Source: Geojedonia sp051814705 (GTDB lineage: Bacteria; Bacteroidota; Bacteroidia; Flavobacteriales; Flavobacteriaceae). From it: a stretch of 64,000 nt of DNA. The stretch lies in assembly GCA_051814705.1 (NCBI GenBank), contig JBPWQW010000002.1, positions 124,001 through 188,000 of the forward strand. The letters are read 5' to 3'. Below, one piece after another: positions 18,013 to 25,796 of the stretch (its first letter is position 1; each line of letters begins with the position of its first letter). The notes below the pieces were generated by a model that was not told where the DNA came from, did no database searches, and saw only the letters and a program-made list of their open reading frames with translations. Made by a program: the position numbers and the translations under genes.

Positions 18013-18609
18013 TTATCCAATGGTTTTTTCTTGTTTATCATTTTTTTTGACCTTATAATTTTTAAGAATATCATTAAGTGCAATGACATATAGAGACAAG
18101 AAAGCAAAATTAATGAGGTACACACCGAAGCTAAAACCATCTTCTAAAATTATCACGAATAAAAAGAAAATAAAAGGCAATGTCATGCATGCCAACATAA
18201 TATTTTGTAGTCCGTCTGATTTAATAGTAATGTATTTGAAGTTTAATACTAACAAAGTAAGGCTTAAAAAAATTGTTACAATGGGGAACACAAAATCATA
18301 TCTATCACCATCAAAAATAATTTCAATTAGCATGAAAATATAGTATCCAAGAATGAATAAAAACAATAATAGAAAAACCACTTTTAATAGCCGCAATAAA
18401 GAATTTCCTAAAAAGTTTTTAAATATTAGTATTAACAAATAAGGAATGGTAACTAGAAGAGGGATTGTAAGATTGAATGTAAGAAAATGATAGTCAAATG
18501 GGAATATAAATTCTATTGGAAAGTAATCCATTGAGTAAGGCATAAACCACCCAGCAAGAATAGTCAAAGTAAGAATGATTTCGATATTGCGTTTTAATGA
18601 TCTTTTCAT
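18013..18609 (-). CDS. Membrane protein, paralogue of the 19725-20315 protein
   Basis: 198 residues, about five or six transmembrane helices. It aligns along its length with the 196-residue protein at 19725-20315: shared AGWFMPY/AGLFMPY, IFKNFLGNSLLRLLKVVFLL and IFKHLLKDSILKVLKVVFLL, and the C-terminal IYDIFK/LNDILK segment with a basic tail. No known family is recognised. Last gene of the LytTR operon. Function unknown; sensing or export in the regulated pathway is possible. Confidence 0.8.
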   Translation of the reverse strand: MKRSLKRNIEIILTLTILAGWFMPYSMDYFPIEFIFPFDYHFLTFNLTIPLLVTIPYLLILIFKNFLGNSLLRLLKVVFLLLFLFILGYYIFMLIEIIFDGDRYDFVFPIVTIFLSLTLLVLNFKYITIKSDGLQNIMLACMTLPFIFFLFVIILEDGFSFGVYLINFAFLSLYVIALNDILKNYKVKKNDKQEKTIG

Positions 18610-18638
18610 AATTTACTTTCTAGTAATATTGTATTTCC

Positions 18639-19223
18639 TTATTCAAATTTCACCGACTCGGTTTCTGTAATGTATTCAGAACCATCGACTATTTCAAATA
18701 ACAATTGAAATTTAAGGTATTCGGTAGAGTCAATGGTTTCAATAAATTCAATATACCATTCAAATGTAACGAGTTGGTCTTCGTTATTGACAAATGCCAA
18801 CCATTCATCAACAGTCAAGCGGACATTTTCAGAATCTTCCCCAAACTTGTTTTCATAAAATCTGATGTTAGTGTTATCCAGAGGGTTTCCAGAAGGCGTA
18901 TTCCAAATGTTCTTATTGCAACTTATGGTAAGGTTGGCAATATCCTTTTTTAGTCCTACAAAATTATCTTCACAACCGCCACGAGAATACCTAAAATCGT
19001 TTATATCTGAAATATCCTTGACGGTTTTGGCATTTAAAAAACACCTAATGCGATAATCTTGTTGATTGACCGTAATACCATCTCCAATATTTCTAAATTT
19101 GTGAGTATTATGGATTTCAATATCTTTTGCCTTGAAGAAAATGTCCATTGGGTCGTCACAACATGATGCCACGGTCAAAAAAATGATGAACACTATTGGC
19201 AATCTGGAATTTTTTTTAGCCAT
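18639..19223 (-). CDS. Cysteine-containing surface lipoprotein, unknown family
   Basis: 194 residues. The N-terminus MAKKNSRLPIVFIIFLTVASC is a lipoprotein signal with lipobox VASC. The mature part has further cysteines (CCDDP, RCFL, GGCEDN, ISCNK) and beta-rich alternation (TFEWYIEFIETIDSTEYL), as in Bacteroidota DUF5034-like exported lipoproteins, but I cannot name the family. It lies between the 158-residue protein and the membrane protein in the operon (29 and 20 bp gaps). Confidence 0.75.
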   Translation of the reverse strand: MAKKNSRLPIVFIIFLTVASCCDDPMDIFFKAKDIEIHNTHKFRNIGDGITVNQQDYRIRCFLNAKTVKDISDINDFRYSRGGCEDNFVGLKKDIANLTISCNKNIWNTPSGNPLDNTNIRFYENKFGEDSENVRLTVDEWLAFVNNEDQLVTFEWYIEFIETIDSTEYLKFQLLFEIVDGSEYITETESVKFE

Positions 19224-19243
19224 GATAATTAGTCGTTATTAAG

Positions 19244-19720
19244 TTAATTTTTTAATTCTTCAATTTTTAAATGATAATCATATTGAAGGTCTTCATGTAG
19301 GGTACCTACTATTTTTTTAATGAGTAGCAATTGGCGCTCAAAAATATTGGTGAGGGTCACATTATTGTCAATGGAAGGTTCAAAGGTTTTTAATCTGTGG
19401 CAGAAATGGAGAAGGAGTTCCACCTCGGTTTCCTTTTTAAGGGAATAACGTGCGAATTTTTTAATGAGCCTAAGTATTTTCCGAACACTTTTTTTGATAT
19501 AGAAATAGCTGTTGGTATTGATGGTTTCAAACTGGGTGTCCACTTCGGCCTTTACGGTTTCTATATAGCCCGTTTCGTCATGCGATTCGAACAATAAATA
19601 GGTGAGCAGTTCCTTGTTCTCCTTTTTGAATTTGGATAAGCGTAAACAGAGTTCTGTCAATTCATCTGGTGAAAGATGTTCTAATTCTTTTTTGATTTGT
19701 GTTACCGATACTGCTTTCAT
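19244..19720 (-). CDS. Helical cytoplasmic hypothetical protein
   Basis: 158 residues, no signal or membrane segment, mostly helical and charged: an N-terminal domain (QIKKELEHLSPDELTELCLR), a basic middle (SVRKILRLIKKFARYSLKKE) and the C-terminal block ELLLHFCHRLKTFEPSIDNN shared with the remnant at 15963. It matches no family I can name. It follows the membrane protein gene at 19725 by 4 bp, so the two are translationally linked. Confidence 0.78.
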   Translation of the reverse strand: MKAVSVTQIKKELEHLSPDELTELCLRLSKFKKENKELLTYLLFESHDETGYIETVKAEVDTQFETINTNSYFYIKKSVRKILRLIKKFARYSLKKETEVELLLHFCHRLKTFEPSIDNNVTLTNIFERQLLLIKKIVGTLHEDLQYDYHLKIEELKN

Positions 19721-19724
19721 TTAT

Positions 19725-20315
19725 TTAGGCTGGTTTTGCTTGTTTGACACTACGATATTTAAAAATATCATAAATAGATATGACATAAAGTGCAATAAAA
19801 GAACCATTAAAGATGTAAAATCCATAATTAGCATCTTCAATACCATCTTCAAAAATATAAACAAAATATAAAAAAATTGGTAGGGACATGGTTGCCAATA
19901 TCGTATGTTCCAATGTGTCAAATTTGGTTATTGAATATTTTAAGCTTGATAATAACAGGATTAAGCTTAATAGTATCGATACTGGAAATGTCAAACTTAG
20001 ATCTGTAAATGACCAATCAAAATCACTATAAAACCCATAGCCATAATCAACTAAAGCACTAAGATATACCAATAAAAAAACAACTTTAAGCACTTTTAAA
20101 ATGGAATCTTTCAACAAATGTTTAAAAATAAAAAGTATCAATAATGGTACGACTACCAGTAGTGGAATTGGAAGTGCAAAAAGGAATTCCCAATCACTAT
20201 CCCAATCCCAAATAACATCAAATGGTAAAATCTCAGAGACATAAGGCATAAACAATCCTGCAATAATGGCGATTGTAAGCCCTATTTTGATATAATCTCG
20301 ACGTGTTTTTTTCAT
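19725..20315 (-). CDS. Membrane protein of the LytTR operon
   Basis: 196 residues with about five or six hydrophobic helices and a short basic C-terminal tail (KYRSVKQAKPA). Paralogue of the protein at 18013-18609. It begins 12 bp after the response regulator gene. No family is recognised. Its position between the two-component system and the 158-residue protein suggests it belongs to the regulated envelope pathway. Confidence 0.8.
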   Translation of the reverse strand: MKKTRRDYIKIGLTIAIIAGLFMPYVSEILPFDVIWDWDSDWEFLFALPIPLLVVVPLLILFIFKHLLKDSILKVLKVVFLLVYLSALVDYGYGFYSDFDWSFTDLSLTFPVSILLSLILLLSSLKYSITKFDTLEHTILATMSLPIFLYFVYIFEDGIEDANYGFYIFNGSFIALYVISIYDIFKYRSVKQAKPA

Positions 20316-20327
20316 TAATTAAGATTT

Positions 20328-21029
20328 TTAGGTATTCGTTTGATTAATAAATTGATAGAATTCAGATTTAAATTTTTGCCCAATGGGGATTTTATGGGTT
20401 TTGATTATCACTTGATTGCCAATAATGCTGTTCATTTTTTTGAAATTGATGGCAAAGGATTTATGGATTCGGATAAACAGGTGTTTTGGAAGTGATTCAA
20501 AAACCGAAATAAAGGTGGCATTGGTCATGATCATTTTGTCTTCCATATGTACTTTGACATAATCGCCAAAAGCTTCAATGAACAGGATATTTTCAGAATT
20601 TATTTTATAAAGTGCCTTGTTGGATTTGATCAATATAAAATGGTCTTTGCCCAAATGGTTTCCATTGGTGAATTTTTTTTCGACCACCTTATTCACCGCT
20701 GTAAAAAAGCGCTCGAACGAAAAGGGTTTCAACAGATAATCTATGGCATTCACTTCAAATCCATCAACGGCATATTGTGGATAAGCGGTTGTAAAAATGA
20801 CTTCTGGTGGATTTTGAAGCGATTTATAAAAGGTAAGGCCTGAAATTTTCGGCATATTGATATCCAGAAAAAGCAAATCGATGACCTGGTTTTGTTTTAA
20901 CTCATGAATGGCTTCGATGGCGTTATTGCAAACACCCATGAGTTCCAAAAAGTCAACGTCGTCAATGAATTTTTTTAGAACCAATTGTGAAGAAGGTTCG
21001 TCGTCGATGATCAGGCAATTAATCTTCAT
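20328..21029 (-). CDS. LytTR-family response regulator
   Basis: 233 residues. The receiver domain (1-120) has DDEPSSQ, phospho-acceptor Asp in LLFLDINMPKISG and the KPFSFERF switch Lys. The C-terminal LytTR DNA-binding domain spans about residues 130-230 (ILFIEAFGDYVKVHMEDK, FIRIHKSFAINFKKM). LytTR domains bind pairs of direct repeats two helical turns apart. It overlaps the kinase gene by 11 bp. I predict its binding sites at 22806-22836 (own operon) and 23568-23598 (beta-barrel gene). Confidence 0.93.
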   Translation of the reverse strand: MKINCLIIDDEPSSQLVLKKFIDDVDFLELMGVCNNAIEAIHELKQNQVIDLLFLDINMPKISGLTFYKSLQNPPEVIFTTAYPQYAVDGFEVNAIDYLLKPFSFERFFTAVNKVVEKKFTNGNHLGKDHFILIKSNKALYKINSENILFIEAFGDYVKVHMEDKMIMTNATFISVFESLPKHLFIRIHKSFAINFKKMNSIIGNQVIIKTHKIPIGQKFKSEFYQFINQTNT

Positions 21030-22077
21030 GGCTATACAATTTTAAGCTGACCTTAAAGGTGTCCTTGTTTTTGGTAATGTTAAACTCATGTTTATTTGGA
21101 TACACAATCTCAAGATTTTTCCTGATGTTTTCGAGCCCCAAACCCGATTGTCCATTGGTATCCAATTTCATTTCGGAATAATTGTTTTCTATATCAAATA
21201 GAAATTCGTTTTTTTCCTGTTTCAAATCCATGCGGATAAAGGTATTGCTAATATCCCCCTTGATACCATATTTAAAACTGTTTTCAACTAAAGGTAATAA
21301 TAACATGGGGTAGATGGGATAATTTTCGTCTGCTATGCTACAATTAAAGGTGATGTTGTCGTTTTGTTGATGACGAAAATGCTGAAATTCGATATAATTC
21401 TTCAAGAGTTTGACTTCTTCCTTTAGGGTCACATGTTTGGTATTGGAATCGTAAATGATATACCGTAAAATGTCTGATAATTGTACAATGGCATCTTTGG
21501 TCTCGGCATTGTTTTCAATGGCCAAAGCGTAAATCACATTAAGTGAATTGAACAAGAAGTGGGGATTGATCTGGGAACGCAATGAAGACAGTTGGGTCTG
21601 GATTTGTTGGTTCCTGATTTTCAGTTCGCGGTTTTCCTGACTGTTAAAGTAAAACCAATCCATTGAAAAATTGATCATGGTGGTGATGATCAAAAACACA
21701 GTAAAAATGGTAAACAGTGTGATGTTGGAATGATAGCTTATAAAATAATAATCTGGAAATATGTAATCAATAAAATGCTCGAAAAACCAAATATTCAATT
21801 GGGTAAATATGAGGATGTTGCCAATAAAAGTCAGGGCATAAAAAAGGTAGCGTTCCTTTTTCAAAAAATGGGGAATCAAAATATAAAAGTTGATAAGCAC
21901 TGGAATAATGAGTGTGGCCAGAAAACTTCCCGTATAAATAAAGTCGATGGTTTTTGGTTGGCCGTCTTCAGAGAAAAGGAACAAAAAAAGCACAAATGAG
22001 CAGAACCACAACAATAGGTTGTTAATTAGAACGGTGTTGCGGATATTCATTTTTTTCATTAGGATTTTACTGTTCAC
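21019..22077 (-). CDS. LytS/YehU-type sensor histidine kinase
   Basis: 352 residues: four N-terminal transmembrane helices (about residues 12-150), then the His_kinase domain with phospho-acceptor His in LRSQINPHFLFNSLN (near residue 177) and an HATPase domain (LVENSFKYGIKG, QSGLGLENIRKNL). This is the usual partner of LytTR regulators. It overlaps the lipoprotein gene upstream and the regulator gene downstream by 11 bp each, so the three are made from one message. The signal is unknown; there is no extracellular sensor domain. Confidence 0.92.
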   Translation of the reverse strand: MNSKILMKKMNIRNTVLINNLLLWFCSFVLFLFLFSEDGQPKTIDFIYTGSFLATLIIPVLINFYILIPHFLKKERYLFYALTFIGNILIFTQLNIWFFEHFIDYIFPDYYFISYHSNITLFTIFTVFLIITTMINFSMDWFYFNSQENRELKIRNQQIQTQLSSLRSQINPHFLFNSLNVIYALAIENNAETKDAIVQLSDILRYIIYDSNTKHVTLKEEVKLLKNYIEFQHFRHQQNDNITFNCSIADENYPIYPMLLLPLVENSFKYGIKGDISNTFIRMDLKQEKNEFLFDIENNYSEMKLDTNGQSGLGLENIRKNLEIVYPNKHEFNITKNKDTFKVSLKLYSHED

Positions 22078-22741
22078 TTCTTCTTATTAAATCAAATTCC
22101 ACATCGGTTTTCCATTTATCCTCATCCTGGGAGCTCATGTACTTTTCTATAAATTTTATCAATTCTTCTGATGAAGCAGTTAGCAAAATGGTTTCATCAA
22201 ATCCCACTTTTTCGTGCTTTATTTTTATTTTGTCCTCTTTCAAAAGTGCTTCGAGTTTGTCTTGGTCAAGCCATTTTACGCTGGCACTGTTTTTGGAATC
22301 AAAATCCAATTTGGCCAGTGAATGGGTATTGATCAAATGCATTCTGTAGAAGTTGTTGTTAGATCTTTCAATTTCACGATCTTCAATAGGGGTAAAATCG
22401 AGAAACAACTGATCGTTGATTTTAAAGGGCATGGCCAGGAATGTGGTTTTGGTGCTGTCTTTTTCAAAATACACCACATAGCCTTTTTGGTACTTATTAT
22501 AGAGATTCAATTCATCTTTACTTAGCTCGGAAGGATTTTCTTTTTGGTTTTCTTTTAAAATGACCTCTTTAAAGGGTAGGACGGTCCAATTGGCTTGTTC
22601 AGAATCTTGCCAATTGCCTATAAACATTTGTTCAAAATAGAGCAGGTTTTGGGTATAAAAAGCATGCAGTGATTTTACTACGCAAGAACTTAATATTAGT
22701 GCTAGGATTATAAATATGGAAAAGGATTTAAGAGTTTTCAT
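22067..22741 (-). CDS. Lipoprotein, first gene of the LytTR operon
   Basis: The ATG at 22741 gives MKTLKSFSIFIILALILSSC, a lipoprotein signal with lipobox LSSC; an earlier in-frame ATG at 22798 would add 19 residues before the signal and is unlikely. The mature part (about 205 residues) has GNWQDSEQANWTVLPF and WLDQDKLEALLKE and resembles exported lipoproteins found beside LytS/LytTR pairs in Flavobacteriia, of no known function. It could be a signal partner of the kinase. Confidence 0.78.
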   Translation of the reverse strand: MKTLKSFSIFIILALILSSCVVKSLHAFYTQNLLYFEQMFIGNWQDSEQANWTVLPFKEVILKENQKENPSELSKDELNLYNKYQKGYVVYFEKDSTKTTFLAMPFKINDQLFLDFTPIEDREIERSNNNFYRMHLINTHSLAKLDFDSKNSASVKWLDQDKLEALLKEDKIKIKHEKVGFDETILLTASSEELIKFIEKYMSSQDEDKWKTDVEFDLIRRSEQ

Positions 22742-22805
22742 AACATTCAAATTTAATGATTTGAGTACAAAGCAACATGAATTTAAAAGTAAAGTCAATG
22801 TTTTT

Positions 22806-22836
22806 CGTTAAACACAACTTGTCGGTCGACAAACAC
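22806..22836 (-). promoter_or_regulatory. Predicted LytTR binding site upstream of its own operon
   Basis: Two half-sites in direct orientation: CGTTAAACAC (22806-22815) and CGACAAACAC (22827-22836), exactly 21 bp apart. They read GTGTTT... on the transcribed strand and lie 65-95 bp before the ATG at 22741. The same pair with the same spacing occurs at 23568-23598. Confidence 0.6.
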
Positions 22837-22978
22837 TTAAATTCATCAATTGTTCATTAGTTTGTATTATTGAATCTGATAGCATAAAGTTTTATAAAAA
22901 TAGGCCACCACTATTTAGGTAATGGCTTTATTTTTTTACCTTGTATTGACCTTAAATAGTGTACTAAAAGTTTTGGCA

Positions 22979-23482
22979 TTAAAACATATAGCCAATACCA
23001 ACAAATAAACCATGTAATTTAAGTGTAGCATCGCCATAATTATCATCGAATAAATTAGATAGTCCCAATGAATATCTGGCTTCAACCAAAAATTGTTCGG
23101 TAATATTGTAGGATAATCCCAAGTCAAGACCAAGATTAAAAGACTTTGACCCTTCTTCAGTATCTAATAAAAATCCAAAACTTGGTCCAGCTAAAGCATT
23201 AAACTTGTCCGCAATGCCTATTTCTGCTAAAATTGGAACTTGGATTTGATCCAAATCCTTAATACTAATATAATTGACTTCTGGTCTAATTTGAAAGGAT
23301 TCGGAGACTTTCAGTGTTGTAAATGCTCCAACATAAAAACCGGTTTCGTTTTCAATTAAATTGTAGCCTTCAAATTTTGCCTTTGCAGTGGCAAAATCGG
23401 CTCCAGCTCTTAAACCGAAATTTTGGGCATTCATACTTAAGGCAAATACAAAAATTACTGTTGTTAAAAAGAGATTCTTCAT
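22979..23482 (-). CDS. Outer-membrane beta-barrel protein (OmpX/PorT-like)
   Basis: 167 residues with a signal peptide (cut near SMNAQ) and alternating beta-strand pattern ending in GIGYMF, the terminal aromatic expected for insertion by the BAM complex. FGLRAGADFATAK at the mature N-terminus and LAGPSFGFLL are typical of the small Bacteroidota barrel family (outer membrane protein beta-barrel domain). A predicted LytTR site and a -7 element lie upstream, so it is a likely target of the neighbouring two-component system. Confidence 0.85.
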   Translation of the reverse strand: MKNLFLTTVIFVFALSMNAQNFGLRAGADFATAKAKFEGYNLIENETGFYVGAFTTLKVSESFQIRPEVNYISIKDLDQIQVPILAEIGIADKFNALAGPSFGFLLDTEEGSKSFNLGLDLGLSYNITEQFLVEARYSLGLSNLFDDNYGDATLKLHGLFVGIGYMF

Positions 23483-23534
23483 GGTTGATTAATTTTAAGT
23501 TAATGGTTTAAATCATAATTGATTACCAGTAAAG

Positions 23535-23598
23535 CAAAATTAAAGACCAATAGAATAAAATAAATTTCGACAAACACGGTTGGTTGAACGTCAAACAC
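23535..23598 (-). promoter_or_regulatory. Promoter and predicted LytTR site of the beta-barrel gene
   Basis: Minus-strand -7 TAATTTTG is at 23535-23542. Upstream of it lie CGACAAACAC (23568-23577) and CGTCAAACAC (23589-23598), direct repeats 21 bp apart, covering about -40 to -70 relative to the inferred start site. This is an activator position. Confidence 0.6.
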
Positions 23599-23646
23599 TT
23601 GAAACCTAGTGAAATTGAAGCTGAAATCGAAATCGAAATGTAATGA

Positions 23647-24027
23647 TTAGCCTTTCATACCATCAACCGAGTATTTCCCGGAACCAGCAAGAAAAATGGC
23701 AATAAAGCCTAATAGATACAAGAGTGCTAGTTCCTTGGTGCCCAAATCATCATTGGCATGGATTACAAAAGCTGCAACGGCCATAGTCAATGCCGAAGGC
23801 ATAGCTGCCCATTTAGTTTTAAAACCAATAATGATAAATATTGGCGCAACGACCTCTCCAATTAGGGTTAGAATTAAGGTAGCTGTATCGCCTACGCCAA
23901 AGGGATCGGTAAATTTTATAGGGCTTTCAAATAGCTTATTAATTTTTGGAATGCCATGGGTTAATAATAATCCTCCAAAGCCAAGGCGAAGGATGAGTAA
24001 TGCTAAATTGTTAAAGTTGTTTTTCAT
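23647..24027 (-). CDS. DoxX family membrane protein
   Basis: 126 residues, four transmembrane helices, with LRLGFGGLLLTHGIPKI at the start and the central FGVGDTATLILTLIGEVVAPIFI, both typical of DoxX/DoxD-like quinone-associated membrane proteins. Function in this family is uncertain (redox stress or terminal oxidase accessory). Monocistronic. Confidence 0.88.
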   Translation of the reverse strand: MKNNFNNLALLILRLGFGGLLLTHGIPKINKLFESPIKFTDPFGVGDTATLILTLIGEVVAPIFIIIGFKTKWAAMPSALTMAVAAFVIHANDDLGTKELALLYLLGFIAIFLAGSGKYSVDGMKG

Positions 24028-24059
24028 AGTAATAATTTTAAAAATTTAATGGATTCCTA

Positions 24060-24099
24060 CCTTCAGTTCGACTATGCTCACTGATCACACAGGAATGAC
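24060..24099. repeat. Intergenic dispersed-repeat-like sequence
   Basis: CTTCAGTTCGACTATGCTCA followed by CTGATCACACAGGAATGACA resembles the dispersed intergenic repeat often seen in Flavobacteriia (TTCGACTnnGCTCAGTC and a GGAATGACA tail). Only one copy is in this window, so it rests on recall of the motif. Confidence 0.35.
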
Positions 24100-24105
24100 A
24101 AAAGT

Positions 24106-25710
24106 TTAATTTCCTTTGAGCAAATTTACACTTACGGTTGCTAATTCATTATCTGGAAATTTTGAAAAATGTTTTGAATCAGGGTGCAATCCTGCTTCGG
24201 AAGCGATGTGGTTAAACACATCAACTTCCATTATATATTGATCGCTATACCCGTGTGTAGCATCATAAGCCGTTGCTGCTGTTTTGCCTAGGTGTTTAGC
24301 AGCAAGCTTAGGGTTAATCGTGTGTAATTCAATAATCAACAAACCAAAACGCTCGACATAAGGTTTCCATTTTATGAAGTGTTCCAACAGCGAATCTTCT
24401 ACTAAATTATTGCTAATCCGTTTGCCTTGAAAGGCATAAGCTCCTGAAGATGTACTGGTACGGTTGGTCATTTTTTTTGGAATTTCCCAAATCCGATTAT
24501 GATCCAAAAAGGTACGCACATTCAATAAGTCTTTTAAATCGATGTTGTAGTCTTCTTTAAGGTCCTTGGCCAACAGATCTGGTCTGCCAATATCACCCCA
24601 AATTACTTTGGCCCAAATATCGGCTTTAATTAAATTAGATCTCGTAACCTTTAGCGCTGCTTGATTAAAATCAGCTCCTACAAGCAGTAGAGGATGCTCG
24701 TCCAGTAATTTGCCTCTAAGAGTTTTGTACTCGATGACATCAAAAATATGTTGGATAAAGGCACCATTGCCACAGCCCATATCCAAAATACCTTTAGGTT
24801 GTTCATCTATGGGTTTGTTAAAGAGCTGAATGATGACGTCATCAATAACCTTAAAGTAAGTGGAATGCGCACCGCCACTTCCCCAAACGTTCATTTCTCG
24901 ATCCACATGTTTTTCAGCTTCGTCGGGGGAGCTTGTTTTTAATATCAAGGGAATTCCAAAAAGCAATTCGTCCAATTGTACAAAGGTTGGTAAATACGAG
25001 ACCGTTACACCATAGGCACTGGCATGTTTGGCGAAAAACAAGCCCTCATCAGTAAACTGGTAGGTGTTTTTCTTTTTGGTGAACCAGCCCAAATAGGATA
25101 AAAAATCCAATATTTTTTTAAAACTTTCAGGGTCGCTATGGTATTCTTCGGCCGTAAAAGAGGCTTCCATAAAATATTTATGAAACAAACCATTAACGCC
25201 CAAAAGCACAATAATAGGAGCTATCATAAGCCCTTCAATATGTTTTAAAATTTGATGTTCAATGGAATGTTCTTTAACATTTTGTAAACCAAAATGGTTT
25301 TCATAGGACTTAAAAATGTGGTCCAGTGCAATAAAGGCATCTGAACCAATGCGTTCTTTAGGAAATCTTACCGAATAGTTTAAAAGCTTGACGGCTTCTT
25401 CATATAAGGGAATCAATTTAAAAGCGTGCCTGCTATGTTCATTGATTTCATAACGAATACTATCGTTTTCATTATCCAAACGCTGGGTCAACCACCCTTG
25501 AGAACACAAGATGCGAAGCCCTACATTAAGGTAGCCTTCATTGGCTTTAAATGTTTTGGTAAGCTCAGATAATTGGGATGACTCCTGTTCAAGAAGATAA
25601 TCCAAAACCCCTTTTTTGTGAAGCGAAAATGCTGTGGTACCCGCAGCTATGCCATCTAAATGTCTAAAAATAGTGCCTCGTAAAAGTTCTCTGTCTGCTT
25701 TTGTGAGCAT
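24106..25710 (-). CDS. Large class I SAM-dependent methyltransferase
   Basis: 534 residues. The N-terminal half holds winged-helix-like segments (LHKKGVLDYLLEQESSQL and a second near residue 180) as in O-methyltransferases with a dimerisation domain. The methyltransferase core begins near residue 310 with GILDMGCGNGAF, then LLLVGADFNQAAL and VIWGDIGRPD. The C-terminal part (RTSTSSGAYAFQGKRI, IIELHTI) fits large polyketide-type or secondary-metabolite methyltransferases. The substrate is unknown. Separated from the dehydrogenase gene upstream by a strong terminator. Confidence 0.8.
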   Translation of the reverse strand: MLTKADRELLRGTIFRHLDGIAAGTTAFSLHKKGVLDYLLEQESSQLSELTKTFKANEGYLNVGLRILCSQGWLTQRLDNENDSIRYEINEHSRHAFKLIPLYEEAVKLLNYSVRFPKERIGSDAFIALDHIFKSYENHFGLQNVKEHSIEHQILKHIEGLMIAPIIVLLGVNGLFHKYFMEASFTAEEYHSDPESFKKILDFLSYLGWFTKKKNTYQFTDEGLFFAKHASAYGVTVSYLPTFVQLDELLFGIPLILKTSSPDEAEKHVDREMNVWGSGGAHSTYFKVIDDVIIQLFNKPIDEQPKGILDMGCGNGAFIQHIFDVIEYKTLRGKLLDEHPLLLVGADFNQAALKVTRSNLIKADIWAKVIWGDIGRPDLLAKDLKEDYNIDLKDLLNVRTFLDHNRIWEIPKKMTNRTSTSSGAYAFQGKRISNNLVEDSLLEHFIKWKPYVERFGLLIIELHTINPKLAAKHLGKTAATAYDATHGYSDQYIMEVDVFNHIASEAGLHPDSKHFSKFPDNELATVSVNLLKGN

Positions 25711-25735
25711 AATAAAGGTCTTAATTTATAAATAT

Positions 25736-25770
25736 AAATAAAAAACCTTTCAAATGGATTTTGAAAGGTT
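25736..25770 (-). terminator. Intrinsic terminator of the 2-oxoacid dehydrogenase gene
   Basis: Perfect 11-bp stem AACCTTTCAAA (25744-25754) / TTTGAAAGGTT (25760-25770) with a 5-nt loop. On the minus strand it is followed by a T run (complement of A 25736-25745). It lies 27 bp behind the stop at 25797. Confidence 0.85.
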
Positions 25771-25796
25771 GCAATCGTAATATATTACAATGAATT

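Noticed and set aside
22748..22755. -7 element TAAATTTG for the LytTR operon
   Set aside because: It would start transcription at or inside the ATG at 22741; a leaderless message cannot be excluded, but it was not listed as a promoter.
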